NCBI RefSeq assembly: GCF_000002985.6
Contig: NC_003279.8
Coordinates: 7,998,001-8,062,000, forward strand
Length of the DNA stretch: 64,000 bases
Direction: 5' to 3'
DNA from: Caenorhabditis elegans
Lineage: Eukaryota > Nematoda > Chromadorea > Rhabditida > Rhabditidae
Shown: positions 45,121-57,581 of the stretch, piece by piece
How the letters are laid out: each line of letters starts with the position of its first letter
Numbering within the stretch: position 1 is the stretch's first letter
The notes under the pieces: generated by a model
Databases searched by the model: none
Told to the model about the DNA's origin: nothing
What the model saw: the letters and a program-made list of their open reading frames with translations, nothing else
Program-made: the position numbers and the translations under genes

Positions 45121-45759
45121 TTATTTTTGTATCTTTTCAAGTTTCTACTATTTATTTCTTAATTTATATTATTGCCCCAAAAATGTGATATATTGCCAAC
45201 TTGTATTGTAAGAGGGTAAATATGTGATAGTATATGCTCCCACTCGTTAAGTATTTGTCAAATAAAGCGTACTCAATAGATCGAAAGATCGTCCTGTTCC
45301 TACTGTTAGCACCAGGGATGGGAGAAACAATTCCCTTTTTTTGAGTTTTCAAACTTTAACATTTTTAATATAACGGAAAAAAACCGTTTCTCGAACTGGA
45401 TTTTGAATAATTATATTTCTCGATTCCTTGACCAAAAAAATCAAGAAATCAAGATTAGCACACAAATAATCAACGATCAACTTGTCACTTCCAGTTCCTA
45501 AAATCTTGTTCCTTGTGCCATGTAACCGATCCGGTGTTAACTTTTGTTTGTGTTGAGATCTATCCATCCCTCTCGATGTATTTGTTCGTATCGAATCGAA
45601 CATTTCAAATAGTTTCTCAATTCATTTCTCTCTGTCTATTCACTTTTTGACACTCCCGCATATGATTCGGATTGTGTCCGGGAGATTCGATAACAGTGTT
45701 TTTGTTGATTGCACCACCGCTGGCAGATTTTATTTTTCGGATTTCTGATTCGAAGTTGT
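45121..45759. other. 3' region of vacl-14 and upstream of a small gene
   Basis: A plus-strand polyadenylation signal AATAAA lies at 45261-45266. Beyond it is AT-rich sequence with no supported gene. A minus-strand frame at 45349-45603 has no homology that I recognise. Confidence 0.5.
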
Positions 45760-46157
45760 ATGAGCCTTTTCAACTTTTGTTTCCGTCATTCATCTACTAT
45801 TGGATTACTGTACTCGGTGGCAGTTGCTATGGAAAAAGGTACAGATTTCGAAACTTATTTTTTTCAAGTTAGTTTTATTTAGGATTTTCAAATTCAAATC
45901 AAAATTTTGATTGGTGGGATCGATTTCGTCATGATCTACTATCAGATGGCAAAACTCAGCAAAAGCTAGAAATCATTCTGAAGTAAATCTAATCAGGACT
46001 GTTCTTGAAAGTTTATCTCAATAATTACAGAATGTGTATAATTGGAACTTCATTTGTATGTGGCACTGCTGTAATTTGCATGTTTCTTCTGGCAATGCGG
46101 AAATTATTTAATTATGTTGCTGATTCGAAAACTGTTGTAGTTAGATGTTATCCATAA
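45760..46157 (+). CDS. Small predicted membrane protein (101 aa)
   Basis: Three exons, 45760-45838, 45883-45982 and 46031-46157, joined by introns of 44 and 48 bases, both with proper GT...AG ends and exact phase agreement. The start MSLFNFCFRHSSTIGLLYSV is moderately hydrophobic (possible signal or first membrane helix). The middle is polar (NQNFDWWDRFRHDLLSDG), and the last exon has a strong helix (CIIGTSFVCGTAVICMFLLAM) followed by a short basic tail. Each single frame is too short to stand out, but the chain is open through three exons in the right phases. Family unknown. It could be a real small gene directly downstream of vacl-14. Confidence 0.6.
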
Positions 46158-49100
46158 ATTATTAATATTATTCAATTTTTAAATCAGATTTCTTGAGCGT
46201 TTATGCGTTCTTGAGCGTTCAATATTTTAATCTGGGAATTGATCATCAAAGTTCGCAACAAGATTTTACACTCCGAGTTCTCCAGTTTCTAAGTTTGTCT
46301 GTTATCTCTCATAATCAAACAATCTCTATCAAGACGAGTGCAACTGACAAGTAATCGGTCGATGTAATAATGCATACGGATTTGCTTGCATAAGTAATTT
46401 GAAAGGGTGCACAATTTTCTGAACCTACCCTACATTACGAAAATAACGTTTTGAGAAAAATGTTACATGTCATGAACTACTGAAACAGCACAAGAATTAT
46501 TTAGAAAACTTTTAAACTTTTCAAATTATATGTTTAGAAAAAAATTTTCAAATAATAAATCGATTTTTGTTTTCGATCACGAGAACATTTGTTACCGTGT
46601 CTCTTCAAAGGGACATACGAATTATTCTGAAGTCGAGGCGGGACCCGCTAAAACGATTTAAGTCGTGCGCCTTTTTGATGATTACGGTGTCTGTTTCAAA
46701 TTTGTTTCTTGGCTTTTCTGAAGTTTTTTCTTGTATTTATCTCTATTTTTCTCTCTAGTTATCTTATTTTATTGTCCAAATTGTTTTTCTTCGCTTTTTT
46801 AATAATTTGCTCTTTTAAACACCTTGAAAAACTAGATAACTTGGTATACAGAACGTTTCTTAACATTTGCCTAAAGTTTTTTTTTCTAAATAATAGGCTT
46901 TTGTTATTTTTCAGATTTTCCTCTTAAACTTTTCATCTTTCTTTCAAAATTTCCAAATAGATACCGCCAAAGACTGTAATTTCACATCGATCTTTTTTAT
47001 CTGATTAAAATTCGGCAATTAAGTAAATCATTGAATCGGGTTAGCCAGTAACCAGTTGTGAGGCGATAAAGATGATATCTAATTACATGGTCCGACTGGA
47101 CTGTCCAAAAAATACGCAGCTGGTCAGCGGGGCGCACTTTGCCCATCTGGACATTGCTTGTTTTGATTCAATCCTTCACACCAATTTTTGTAACGTTTCC
47201 TAAATTCAAAAATTAAAAGTTCACAGTGTTTTCCTCCGCATTTCTCCTTTTCATCGCAAAAAACTTCAAACGGAGCCGAAATTAGTGGGACGCGGAGACA
47301 GGGATGAATGAATTGAGGGTGTTGCGTGTGGTTTCTTTTGTCCTCTTCTATTTCTTCATTCACCATTTTTCGAATTGACCCGTATCGTCTTGCACATACA
47401 CGCAACACACACAAAAGCTCCCAGCTCCTCATTCCAATTTCTTATTCATGCTCTTTTTTCATCAATTATTTATAACCTTGAATGCAGTCAGTTAGGTAGT
47501 AGTCGATAGATAGATTTGAATTGGTGTCAAATGCCACCACCTGTTTGTTATTGTCAGTGTGGCCATTGAGATTGGTATTAACGGGTGCTCCATCATGTTG
47601 TAAGATTACACGTTTGCGGTAAAAACCAATATTAGTTATAGAAATGCTGTCAAAGAGCACGTAATCTTTTAATAATCTCTTGGTAGCGGCAAATACTTTT
47701 ATTTTCGAATTCTAAATAACATACAAGATTTTTATGGTCGAGCCGTTTACCTAGAATGGGTGTCCGAAAAATCTTCTTAATAACCCATTTGAGATAGTTT
47801 CTGCTGTATACTATTTTTCCTGCCGCCAGAAAAAAGGTTATCGAGTTCTAATGGTCCTGCTCGAGAGGAACTTTCTTACAATTCCTTGTGCAAACACGAT
47901 GACGAGCATTTGCAGATATTGTAAACTTGAACGTGTTCATCTAGATTCTAAATATTATCATAAACCTCTCCTATCTATCGATAGTGTATTTTTTCGTTCA
48001 GATCTTATCTATAGAATTCTACCGAGTTGACCGATTAATCCAATTTGAGCCTTCTCCGTCCCATTCCAGTAAACCTAGAATGCGCCATATGCGAGATGGC
48101 AGGAAGATAGCAGGAGACGCAGACGTGCTAAGTGTACAGTCCTACTTTGATGTATTGCCGACATTGTGAGTGTGCACACATAGACAGTGAAGGGAAATAG
48201 TGCACGGTCATTCGTCGTTGAGCATTCCCTTTTCTCGATGGTCCTCTACATTATTTGTCGGGGTTCCTTTCCGGTGCCATGTTTAGATTATCCTATTGGT
48301 AAATATATTCTATTACTATTGGGAGTATTCAACCGCCAAAAAGAGCTACTACTGATGATGAATCTTTGTTTATGTTTACAAGATACATTTTATTGGCTAA
48401 CAGCGGAATTTGAATTCCCAAATTCCCCAACAAAAAACATCATAGTTGTCCTAAAGCCACAAAAAGTGGCCATGTGGCTCCAAAGCGATGCAAAAACGAG
48501 ATTATACCCGAAAAGAAGCAAACTTTTTGCCTGTTGTCCACATCCTATGCTGCTCTCTGTGCTCACCACAGCTACCACCACCACCCACTAACTGCGGGTT
48601 CTCTTTTGATGATGAAGTGGGTCCTCCCCGTGCTCTCCCTTTTCTCTTCACTCTGGGGCTCATCTTTGCCCCTATGGCTCTCGAGAGCCATCTCACCACA
48701 ACATCTATCTTGTACCCATGTTTTTGAGACTGGGTGAGACGAAACAAGAGATGTAGACGAAGAAACAAGAGTGAACCGCCGTCTTTGTCATAAAATCGTC
48801 GTTTTCTATTCATACCGAAAGTCCATAAAACGTCGGGTCAATACCACCATCCAAACCTCCGATTCTTCTGTGTGCTCCTCATGACAATTAACGTATAAGA
48901 GCAGCCAATAAACTGACGCTCACCACCAGACGATTTTTGGGTCAAAAACATGTGCATCTCATCACAGGCAATTAAAATTTAGGGTGTGTCCCTTAGAATT
49001 GATCTCACAATTGCAAAATAGTTGAACTTCGAGCTCTTTAGAATTTTTATTTCGAAGATCCATTTCTACACTGATTTGCATAATTCCTGCAGCTCAGCTT

Positions 49101-49480
49101 CTCCTCCATTCAACTAATGTCATTTTGATGTGAGACCCTCGACCCTCTTTTTCTATACGCCGATGCCGCGCGCAGAAGCACAATTTATATGTCTCTATTT
49201 CTATGGTTGAGAAATAGACGACGACGGACATCGGCATTTTCGTTGACTTTATAGTACTGGTTTTCTTTTTATTTTTATGTGTTCTTTTCCTTCTGTATCC
49301 TTTGCCGACAACTATAAATTGATTCATCCGACTCCATATATTAATTTCTGGTAATTTTAAAACAAATTCATTTTTATAGTTTGAATATGCAAGCAACCGG
49401 TCAGTTCTATCACAATATTGATACTATTTAACTAAAGTAAAAGTAAAAGATATGAGTCATCATTGTTTCGTCATCCACTT
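46158..49480. other. Gene-poor stretch (3.3 kb)
   Basis: No gene that I can support. It contains a repeat-like patch at 46585-46690 (with GACCCGCT and GTGCGCC), small minus-strand frames (47124-47432, 47466-47660), a C-rich and CT-rich block at 48560-48740 with an 18-base palindrome, and ordinary AT-rich DNA. It probably includes regulatory sequence and the 3' UTR of the DNA-binding protein gene. Confidence 0.5.
48674..48691. repeat. Perfect 18-base palindrome
   Basis: ATGGCTCTCGAGAGCCAT equals its own reverse complement. It lies in a C-rich block with no gene call. It could be a binding site for a dimeric factor or simply chance. Confidence 0.9.
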
Positions 49481-51331
49481 TTAATTTTCTCTCGTCGGCT
49501 CTTGTTTAACTATAGAAGCACCACACCCATTTTGGTCGAATAAATTGAAATAGTGATGTGGAAATAAATAGTTAGGAGATGTAACCACTTCCATTGAGGT
49601 GGCTGATGATTTTATGTCCTCGTTGGACGTTGTTTGTGGCGTTGATCTTGTATTTTCTTCTGGACTTCTTGGCTGAAATATTGAGTTCAGATCATATAGG
49701 AAGTCATTCAAAGCCACCTTTAACTCGACACAGTAACGACGTTTGAATCTGTAAAGCCAGTTTGCATCAAAAAATTTTGCAATATCCGGTATTTCTGGAT
49801 GCAACTGATAGGCAACATATTGAGCATACTCCTTGATCCATGGATTCGTTAGACGCTCGCCTTTATTTTGGCGTCTCACGATTTCTTTATTGACTTGTAA
49901 ATCCACATCAGCATATTCCTTTCGACTCGTTCGCAATATTCTTCGTTCTACAAAAAAACAAGTTTAAGCTCATCAATCAATGGATTAGAAAAAAAACTGA
50001 CTCTTCAGAAAGTTAGTCGTCTTCATCTTTGTTACATCCAACGCCGACAGAATTATCGTCTTATCCTTTTTGTCGGCGTGGCGGCGTCCACTAAAGTATC
50101 TAAAAAACGAAAGATAAATTATCTAGGTCATATAGAAGATGTAGAAGTCCTCACCGGATTCCATGTTTCTTCCGAAACAAATTAATCCACCGATCAGAGA
50201 CATCGAAGCCGCAAATTCTGCGAATCTCACGCCTCATCCATTCGTCTCCTTAAAACACTTTTTTTTCTATTTAAGTTTTCAAATTTGATTCAAATATATT
50301 AGTTGATCCTTTTATCAACTTTAGGTATTCTATCTGTGCTTCGATATACTACGGTCTAATTTGGAAGCCATATATGAACATTATAATTACCCATATTGTG
50401 CAGGGTATATGTTCACATAATATAAAAGGCCTGTTCAGTTCAAAAAGTATACTCCAAAATCATTGGAAAGTCATTTTATGAATGAAAACTGTCGTATCTC
50501 ATCACTCAAATTTTCACACCTCGTTAGTTACAGTTCTATTCATTCCGGTAACCCTATTGTGTTGGGACATAAGATTCCTGATGGGACCACAAAAAAGTGG
50601 TGGCGTGTTTGCTACCCAACACAAATACCCTTGACTAGAGAAAGGGACTACGCAATCGTCGCGCAATCTGCCCCTTTCTCAACAGCAACAACCAAATTGG
50701 CTTGTTGAGAGGAAAAACAGTAGGTGGGATTACACACACTTTCTCTATCTGCCTAATATCTCTGTATCCTTTTCTGCTATTTTTTCGGCGCGAAATTTGA
50801 ATTTGAATATCATAATTTCGTGGCAAGATCTAACTCCATTTTAAAGGTAGACGATTATTTTATCGGTGGGTCTCGCCAAGATCTCCGGAATTTTTATTGT
50901 GACCGAACCCAAATTTCATGATTTTTCAAAAATAATTTTAAGTGAATGTATAATAATGAATAGAAAAAGTCTGAATGTTCAGAACCTAGTCGGGTCGACT
51001 GAATTTTTGGAAAACATTTAGCGAACGTACATCACCCAAATTGTTAAAATAAACAGAGAAACATTCTATTCGTACCTATTCAGCCTAAATCAACCATTAC
51101 ATCCGTCTCCCAGTTTTTCCATTCCCACCTTCTAAATTGTATCATATATATATATATATATAAAATCTCACCTATATGTTGAGTACTCTGTCCATTGCTA
51201 TCGCACATCTTCACCTCTTCATTATAGACATTAAATAGTTTCTGCTCTAACTCGCCTTCTTCAATACGACAGTTCGACGAGCTAGATGTAGAAGATGTTG
51301 AAGGACTCGAAGTAGATGTAGTAGTTGCCAT
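49481..51331 (-). CDS. CENP-B / transposase-like HTH DNA-binding protein (272 aa)
   Basis: Exons 51331-51172, 50248-50155, 50099-50002 and 49947-49481; all three junctions agree in phase. The N terminus is a T/S run (MATTTSTSSPSTSSTSSSS). Residues about 55-100 (DEWMRREIRRICGFDVSDRW then INLFRKKHGIRYFSGRRH) look like a helix-turn-helix that ends in the W-x-x-x-F-x-K-x-H/R pattern of CENP-B/Tc5-type domains. A second similar unit follows (NPWIKEYAQYVAYQ ... FDANWLYRFKRRYCVEL). There is no DDE catalytic domain, so it looks like a domesticated transposase DNA-binding region or a transcription factor of that origin. The C-terminal 80 residues are low-complexity and end VKQEPTREN, a possible sumoylation motif (VKQE). 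The first intron is about 920 bases with an AT run at 51146-51161. Confidence 0.75.
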
Positions 51332-52042
51332 TCAACGCAAATACACAAAATGAACTATTCTCTTGTCTTTTTTCTTCTTAGTTTTACCCCCGTTCAAACG
51401 CCTCCTTCCGATTCATCTTGTTGGTTGCAAACCATTTTTACCTTTCGTGCGCCGGTTTTGGAACTGCGGAACACGTAGTGTACTGTGTGGCGCCCTCCCT
51501 GTATAGTTATACACTCGACACTGCATATTTACATTGCGTTTCTTCGGTTTTCTGAAGGTCAAACCGATTGACTTCATCTCTGTTTCTTCTTTTTTTTTCA
51601 ACCGAGGGGTTCGTGGCTGGCCTTCGAGTACTTTTGAACCATGGACAGCATAGTTTTCCATGTTGTTTTTACGGCCTTGAAAATTGAAGAATAGCAGCAA
51701 AAACGGTCACCTCTCGCATTGTAAACACCTGTTCTTTCGAATCAAAATGGGAATAAAACCACGAAGGAGTTTAATTAAAAGTGCTATTCAAGCTGGAACA
51801 AGAAATATTTTCGGTCCAAAAAATTGAAATCATTCAGAAAACCAACAATATAACAAGAAAAATTTAGGTTTTGAGTTTGTTTTGAAAGCTTAACAATTTT
51901 TTGTTTTCAAATATTAATTTGTTAAAAGAGTGATTTTTAACAATTATTATTTATTGGAATACATTGATGTACCTTTTCTATTTCTTATATATTCTCTTCA
52001 AATATATCAAAGATCATTCAAAATAATAAAATTAAATTTCAG
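51332..52042. other. Region between the HTH gene and apr-1
   Basis: Divergent upstream region. A basic minus-strand open frame (51413-51700, rich in R and K) has no supported splice context. The apr-1 side is AT-rich and ends in an acceptor (AAATTTCAG) touching its ATG. Confidence 0.5.
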
Positions 52043-55000
52043 ATGAGCTCTAGTAGTAGTGATGAAAATGAAACAACGATACACAGAACAGGATCAAATA
52101 CCGGTGGAAGTGGAATCTACTCACAACCTCGAGCAGGATCATCAAAAAGAACATCGAATGTGCGACATGATGTTAGTGATGTAGATGATGAAGAAGAGCA
52201 TTATGCAAGATTTCGCGAAGATACGGTAAGGATTGTTGGAAAAAACAGATTTTCGATGTTGGTAAAAGGCCAAGTTTTGACTTTTTGAGGAATTTGAGCA
52301 ATTTTTGTACCTGTACAATGGTCTTCTAAGTAAAAAAAATCGGAGCGTAAAAAATTAGAATATAAAAGTATTTTTTAAGCTTTTTAACTATTTTTTCTGA
52401 AAATACAATATTTAAAAGTTTAATTACAGGCGATCGAGGTTGACGATGCTATAACAGTTCTTCTTTCATCTCTACATTTCGAACACAAACGTGATATTGT
52501 TCCGACCGATGAAGATGATAATAAACTTCGAGAACTTCACGAAAAGATTTTTGCATTGATAACGAGTGAATCTGATGTTAACAGGTAAATCCGAAATTTT
52601 CAGAATATTTTTCAAAAAATCGTTTAATTTTAGAAAAAGACGGCTGAAAAAAGCTCTTCCTGCGTCAAACTGTGTTAGAGAACAAGTATATTATCTTCGA
52701 AGGAAACCATCAACACCACCAGCTTCTTATTATCATCGACTAAATGCAGCTCTTCACACAATCGTTAAGGAATCATTTGGAGAAGAATATCGAAAAGTTG
52801 CTACAGTATTAGGACTTGTTGAAGCGCTTGCAGAAGTTTTAATTCTTGAAGTTCACACATTTGGAATCAATGAGACCAATCCTGGAGAGCATCGAAATAT
52901 TCGAAAACTTATTGCCAATGCTCTTACGAATTTAACATACGGTCAAATTCACTCTAAACGCCGGCTATGCTCATATGATGGATTCATTCGATGCGTTGTT
53001 CGAATTGTGATCGAATCTCCAAATATAACTCAAGTATACGCTGGACTAATCAGAAATCTCTCATGGAACGCCGATTCAGGAATGAGTGAAGCTCTTCAAC
53101 CAACAGTTCATGCACTTTCAATTGCTGCAGTACATGCACATACACATAGATTCGATGTTACAGCAACATTATCTGCTTTGTGGAATCTTGCTGGTCACTC
53201 AGTAGAGAATAAACGAACTATTTGTGATACTCCGAATTGTTTAAAAGTATTAGCCAGCCTTCTATCTCCTGATGCAAGATTCACGTCACTTGTTGATTCA
53301 GCTACTGGAATTCTGAAGTATGTATCACAATATCTCGCGAATACTTCCACGCATTTAGAGGTTAGTTTTTGATTTGTTTTTGTTGAAAAATGCAAGTGAG
53401 GTTTCAAAGTTATCTTTTTTTTTCATAAATAGAAAGAAAAAAATCGAAAAAAATTTCATGGCGAGTCAAAATTTTGCAAAAAAAAATCCAAATCTTGCTA
53501 AATCTTTCGTCAACTTGCGCTTGTTTCCAATTTTGGACATTTCTGAATATCGACTTAAAATGTGCCTAAATAAATTAACGAGAGATAAAAGTCAGAAAAA
53601 TATGCCACAAAAAGTGATTTCTTCAACAGGGATTTTAAAAGAAAATTTTGGAAAAATTTTACCCTTTTTTTCACCTTTTTGTAAATTTTTTGAGAAGTAA
53701 GTAGGTTTTTTTTTTGAGAAATTACGAAATTCGATGGTTTTGTGTCAGTTGAAGTTTTTAGGCAAAAGAACCCACAAACACTTCCCTTTTGCACATAAAA
53801 TTGATCAAACTGAACAAATATCATTATTTCAATTAATCCAATAAAATTTCAGCTAAGAAGCTTGCTCATCACTCGAATGCTCACTTTGCTCAAGAGTGCC
53901 TCGTTCACTTGTGTTACAAATACTCTAGGAGCTATTGCAAACCTAATTGTCAAAGATCCCCACATGCAGCAAATGATTCGGCAGGATATGGCTGCAGTAC
54001 AGCAACTCAACGTACTCCGAAACTCGAATCGTGATGATATTCGGACAGCAGTGAAGTCTGTGCTGAATACTCTTAATCAACCGTGTAGTCATCGTTATGG
54101 TGATATGTCACATTCTGTTGGAGGAGGAGCCACAGGGATGCAAATGCTTTCGGAGCCACAACTTCAGATGCAAACATCTCATCATGCTTATCATGGAACT
54201 GCGTCACCAAGATTACTATCACTGAGAGCAACTCGAGCATCACCTGGAAAATATATACAACCACAGGCTCAACAACAGTTGATACAGACTCCACAAGTTG
54301 ATCAAAGATCTAGTAGTCTGCCAAGACATTTTGCCGTTCAACGAAATGGATTTGTGATGGCACAGTCCTACAATCAACAAATGGATCAACATCAGCAACA
54401 ACAAATGATCTATCAATTGCAGCAACAACAACAAATTATGGTAACGATTTTCCAGCGTTTTTTTCTGTAATTTTCTCTTAGTTTCAGACGGAGGATCAAG
54501 CGCAAATGGAACATCATCAACAAATCATGTACCTTCAGCAGCAACAACAACAATTTCATCAAATTCAACAACAGCAACAAATGCAAAAAGCTCAGGAAGC
54601 TGATCCAGTTCCTCCTACGGATGACGATCTAGATATTCCCACATCTACCGTAATGGGAACACGAAGTAACAGTGAAAGAAGTCTCGGCTCGATGAATCCT
54701 GGAAGTGTTATGACAAACTGGAATTCTTCTCTGGATACTGCAGCCAACAGTTCTCGTGCTCTTTCTCCTGTATCATACAATGATATTCCAGCTTCTCCAA
54801 CAATGTGTGCTCAGGTGTTCAATTTACCTAAATCCACTGAATCGGAACATCATCAATTGACGTCTCAACAGCAGAACACTACACATTATAGCAGTGGATC
54901 AGCTAACACTATGACTCGGAGTGATGGTGCAACTACTGTGCCAATGGATAACATTATTACACCAACTTATGCTATTTTGAATCCAATATTGGTACACGAA

Positions 55001-57141
55001 CAGACACCGAACGGGACAGTTCCACGAAAGACTTCAGAAGAGTTGGATAGTCCTGATGATGTTCTCCCAGGTCCATCTCTTGAGGAGGAAGAAGGTGATT
55101 ATGCTATAATAGGAGGTGCCGCACAAAAGACAGATGACGAGCTTTTGACTCGTTCTATTCAATCTGAAATGCCTACTTCGTCGTCTACTCCGAAGATGAA
55201 AGTCTCGCCTCGCCTTAATGGATTCTTCTCTCCAACTCAGAAAACAACATCGTCTCCTGCATGGTCTCATCCAGATACCTCACCGATTCCAAAGTCATCT
55301 TCTCATCGAACTCAACCTAATCGTCGTCAAGATGCTTCTGATGCAGATCGTCTTTTAATGGAATCAATAATGTCAGAGATGCCAAAAAGTCGAATTATAT
55401 CTCCACGACTTGCTGGTACACAACAATATCTTGAACCCGAGCCAGAGAGAAGAAGTCATTCAAAAAACGAGGAAGCCGATCGCCGCGACGCATTCACCGC
55501 ATCGCATGAGCCCAGCGATCATAACGGCATTGATGTGGCAAGAGGCTCAGACTGGTCTCCACAACAACAATTACATCGAATGGAGTCATTGGAAAGCCAA
55601 GCTAGTAGTGAAGATAGTTTTGGATTAACTGCTGAAGAACCAAATTCATCAACTTCTGGTGCTGCTGCAAACACTATGAGATTTGACGATGAGATCGATG
55701 CATCTCTTCCAATGGATTGTGTCGATGATGATGATTACGACTATACTTATGATCATTTCGAAGATTATGAAGATGAGGAGGATCCTGATGCGACTCAGTT
55801 TGATGATGGAGTTGATGCACAACTAACTATCGATTGTTCAATGATTTCTAGTGGAAGCGGTTCATCGCAAAGAAATGAAACTACGACAACGTCACGAGAT
55901 TCAAAAGCTTTAGCTACTTCCACACCAAAAGGATCTGCATCTTCACTCCCAGGAGTTCGACAAGCCACCCGAGTATCAACGAATGGAAAGTCAAGACTGC
56001 CTGTTCCAAAAACGAATGGATCACTTGTTGATAAGGTATTTATTCTATTAAAAAACTCTGATTTTATAGAATTAAACAATGTCTCATGAAAATTGAAAAT
56101 CGAAAAAAACGAGAGAAAATTCAAAAAATTAATCACAAAATTCAATTGTATATTGATGAAAAAAAATATTTAAAAAAAACATAACTTTTGCCTAAAAATA
56201 GTAATATGACCAATATTTGAGATTTTTTCGAAAACCCGAAATTGTTTTTCAATATATCGGGAAAAAAAAAACGAAAATGTTCGATTTTAGAAAAAAATCC
56301 AAACTTGAACCAACAAAAAATGAAAACTGGTAAAAACTCGGCATTTGGCTCTAGCTTCTTGCCCAAGTTTAGACAGCTTCTGATCCAAGTTAATTTTTTT
56401 TTGTTTTATTAACGTAAATGAGTACAGTAGAAAAACAAACTTTAAAAAATATATCAGAGATATTTAACTTTTGAAAAAAAAAACACTAAAAACCATAAAT
56501 AAACCCACATTTTGTTAAAGAATATTTGTAAAATATGGAAAAATAGAAAGTGAGTTTTTTATTAATTTTTTTTTAGCAAAAAAAAATCAAAAAATGCCGA
56601 GCCCTGCTCCCAATTTTTTTAAATTAACTTTGATAAAATCAAAGACCAACTGAATTCTAAACGTTTCAAATTAGATTTTCAAACCTCGCTTTTTTGCAGA
56701 ATCCCAAGCCAATCATCGCTTCCCGGCGGCCACGATTGCCACCGAAGCCGACACTTTTAAAAGATAAGCACTATCCAGAAGAGGATTCGATTGAGAATCA
56801 GACGAGAGATGATACGATATATGTGAATGCTCCAGTTGTTGAGGCAGAACAAGAACGAATTTATATGAATGCATTGAAGCAACAGAAGAACATTGAGCAA
56901 TCACCGTCAATTGGAAACGGATCACCTATAGCTAAATCTGCAATTGTAACGCCCTACAATTATCAGAAACCGCCTTTCACTGTAAGAAAATAATTACTTT
57001 TTTTTAAAAAGTACAGTATCAATTCAAACATGAAGAAATATTCTTTAAAATAAACATTTTCAGGGTCGAAATAATGGTGAAATGAGCAACGAGAAGAGTG
57101 TGACACCGAATCCTAAACAAATGCTTGTAACAATAGTCTAA
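52043..57141 (+). CDS. apr-1: APC homologue (armadillo-repeat scaffold, 1186 aa)
   Basis: Adenomatous polyposis coli-related scaffold of Wnt signalling, binding beta-catenin and Axin-type partners at the cortex and controlling asymmetric division. Exons 52043-52225, 52430-52584, 52634-53360, 53853-54440, 54488-56035, 56700-56981 and 57064-57141, all in phase. The start lies right behind an acceptor, so trans-splicing is likely. Residues about 115-440 are armadillo repeats (NLTYGQIHSKRRLC, LIRNLSWNADSG, LWNLAGHSVENKRTIC, TNTLGAIANLIVKD). A Q/H-rich segment follows (about 500-585). Two SAMP-like Axin-binding motifs are seen, DDELLTRSIQSEMP (767-780) and ADRLLMESIMSEMP (837-850). An acidic region holds a repeated FDDxxDAxLxxDC motif (950-962, 989-1001). 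The C terminus TIV is a class I PDZ ligand, as at the end of vertebrate APC. Confidence 0.97.
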
Positions 57142-57581
57142 TGATCCGCTCATATACCGAACCTTGTTCTTTGTATCCCCGTCATCTCTAGTCGTTCCCA
57201 GTTTCTAGTCGAGTGTTCTCATCTTCTTATTCTACCTCGAACTTTTATATTATTGTCTAATGGACCCTGTAATCATATTTCTAGCGCTGGCAATATACTA
57301 TGTTTTCCAATTTTCTGTAAAATGTGATTTGGTTCTTGTTCTTGTTTCCATTACCTGACCGCTCAATACATAGCTGTTAATATGTTTCATTCAATTTGTA
57401 ATACGAGTTCTTTCAACCTCACTCTGCTCCATTGTTTTCTCATCTTTTTTGAATCATAAATATTGTATATATTTATTAGTGTGAAGAAGTATTTGTTTTA
57501 TTAGAAATCGGCAGGAATGGGAGAAAAAAAAACACGAGAGAATCAGTTATATTATGCAAACTTTCAAAGAAACCATTATCT
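57142..57581. other. Convergent 3' UTRs of apr-1 and the MARVEL-like gene
   Basis: Pyrimidine-rich 3' UTR sequence of apr-1 with ATTGTATATATTTATT near 57463 before the convergent gene. No additional gene seen. Confidence 0.5.

Noticed and set aside
47124-47432. Minus-strand frame of 102 codons with several Cys
   Set aside because: No signal peptide, no paired-Cys pattern of a known family and no splice support.
47466-47660. ILQHDGAP string reminiscent of mariner transposases
   Set aside because: The match is only a few residues, with no surrounding similarity.
51413-51700. Basic 95-codon minus-strand frame upstream of the HTH gene
   Set aside because: Low-complexity K/R composition and no convincing start or splice sites; it could be 5' UTR.
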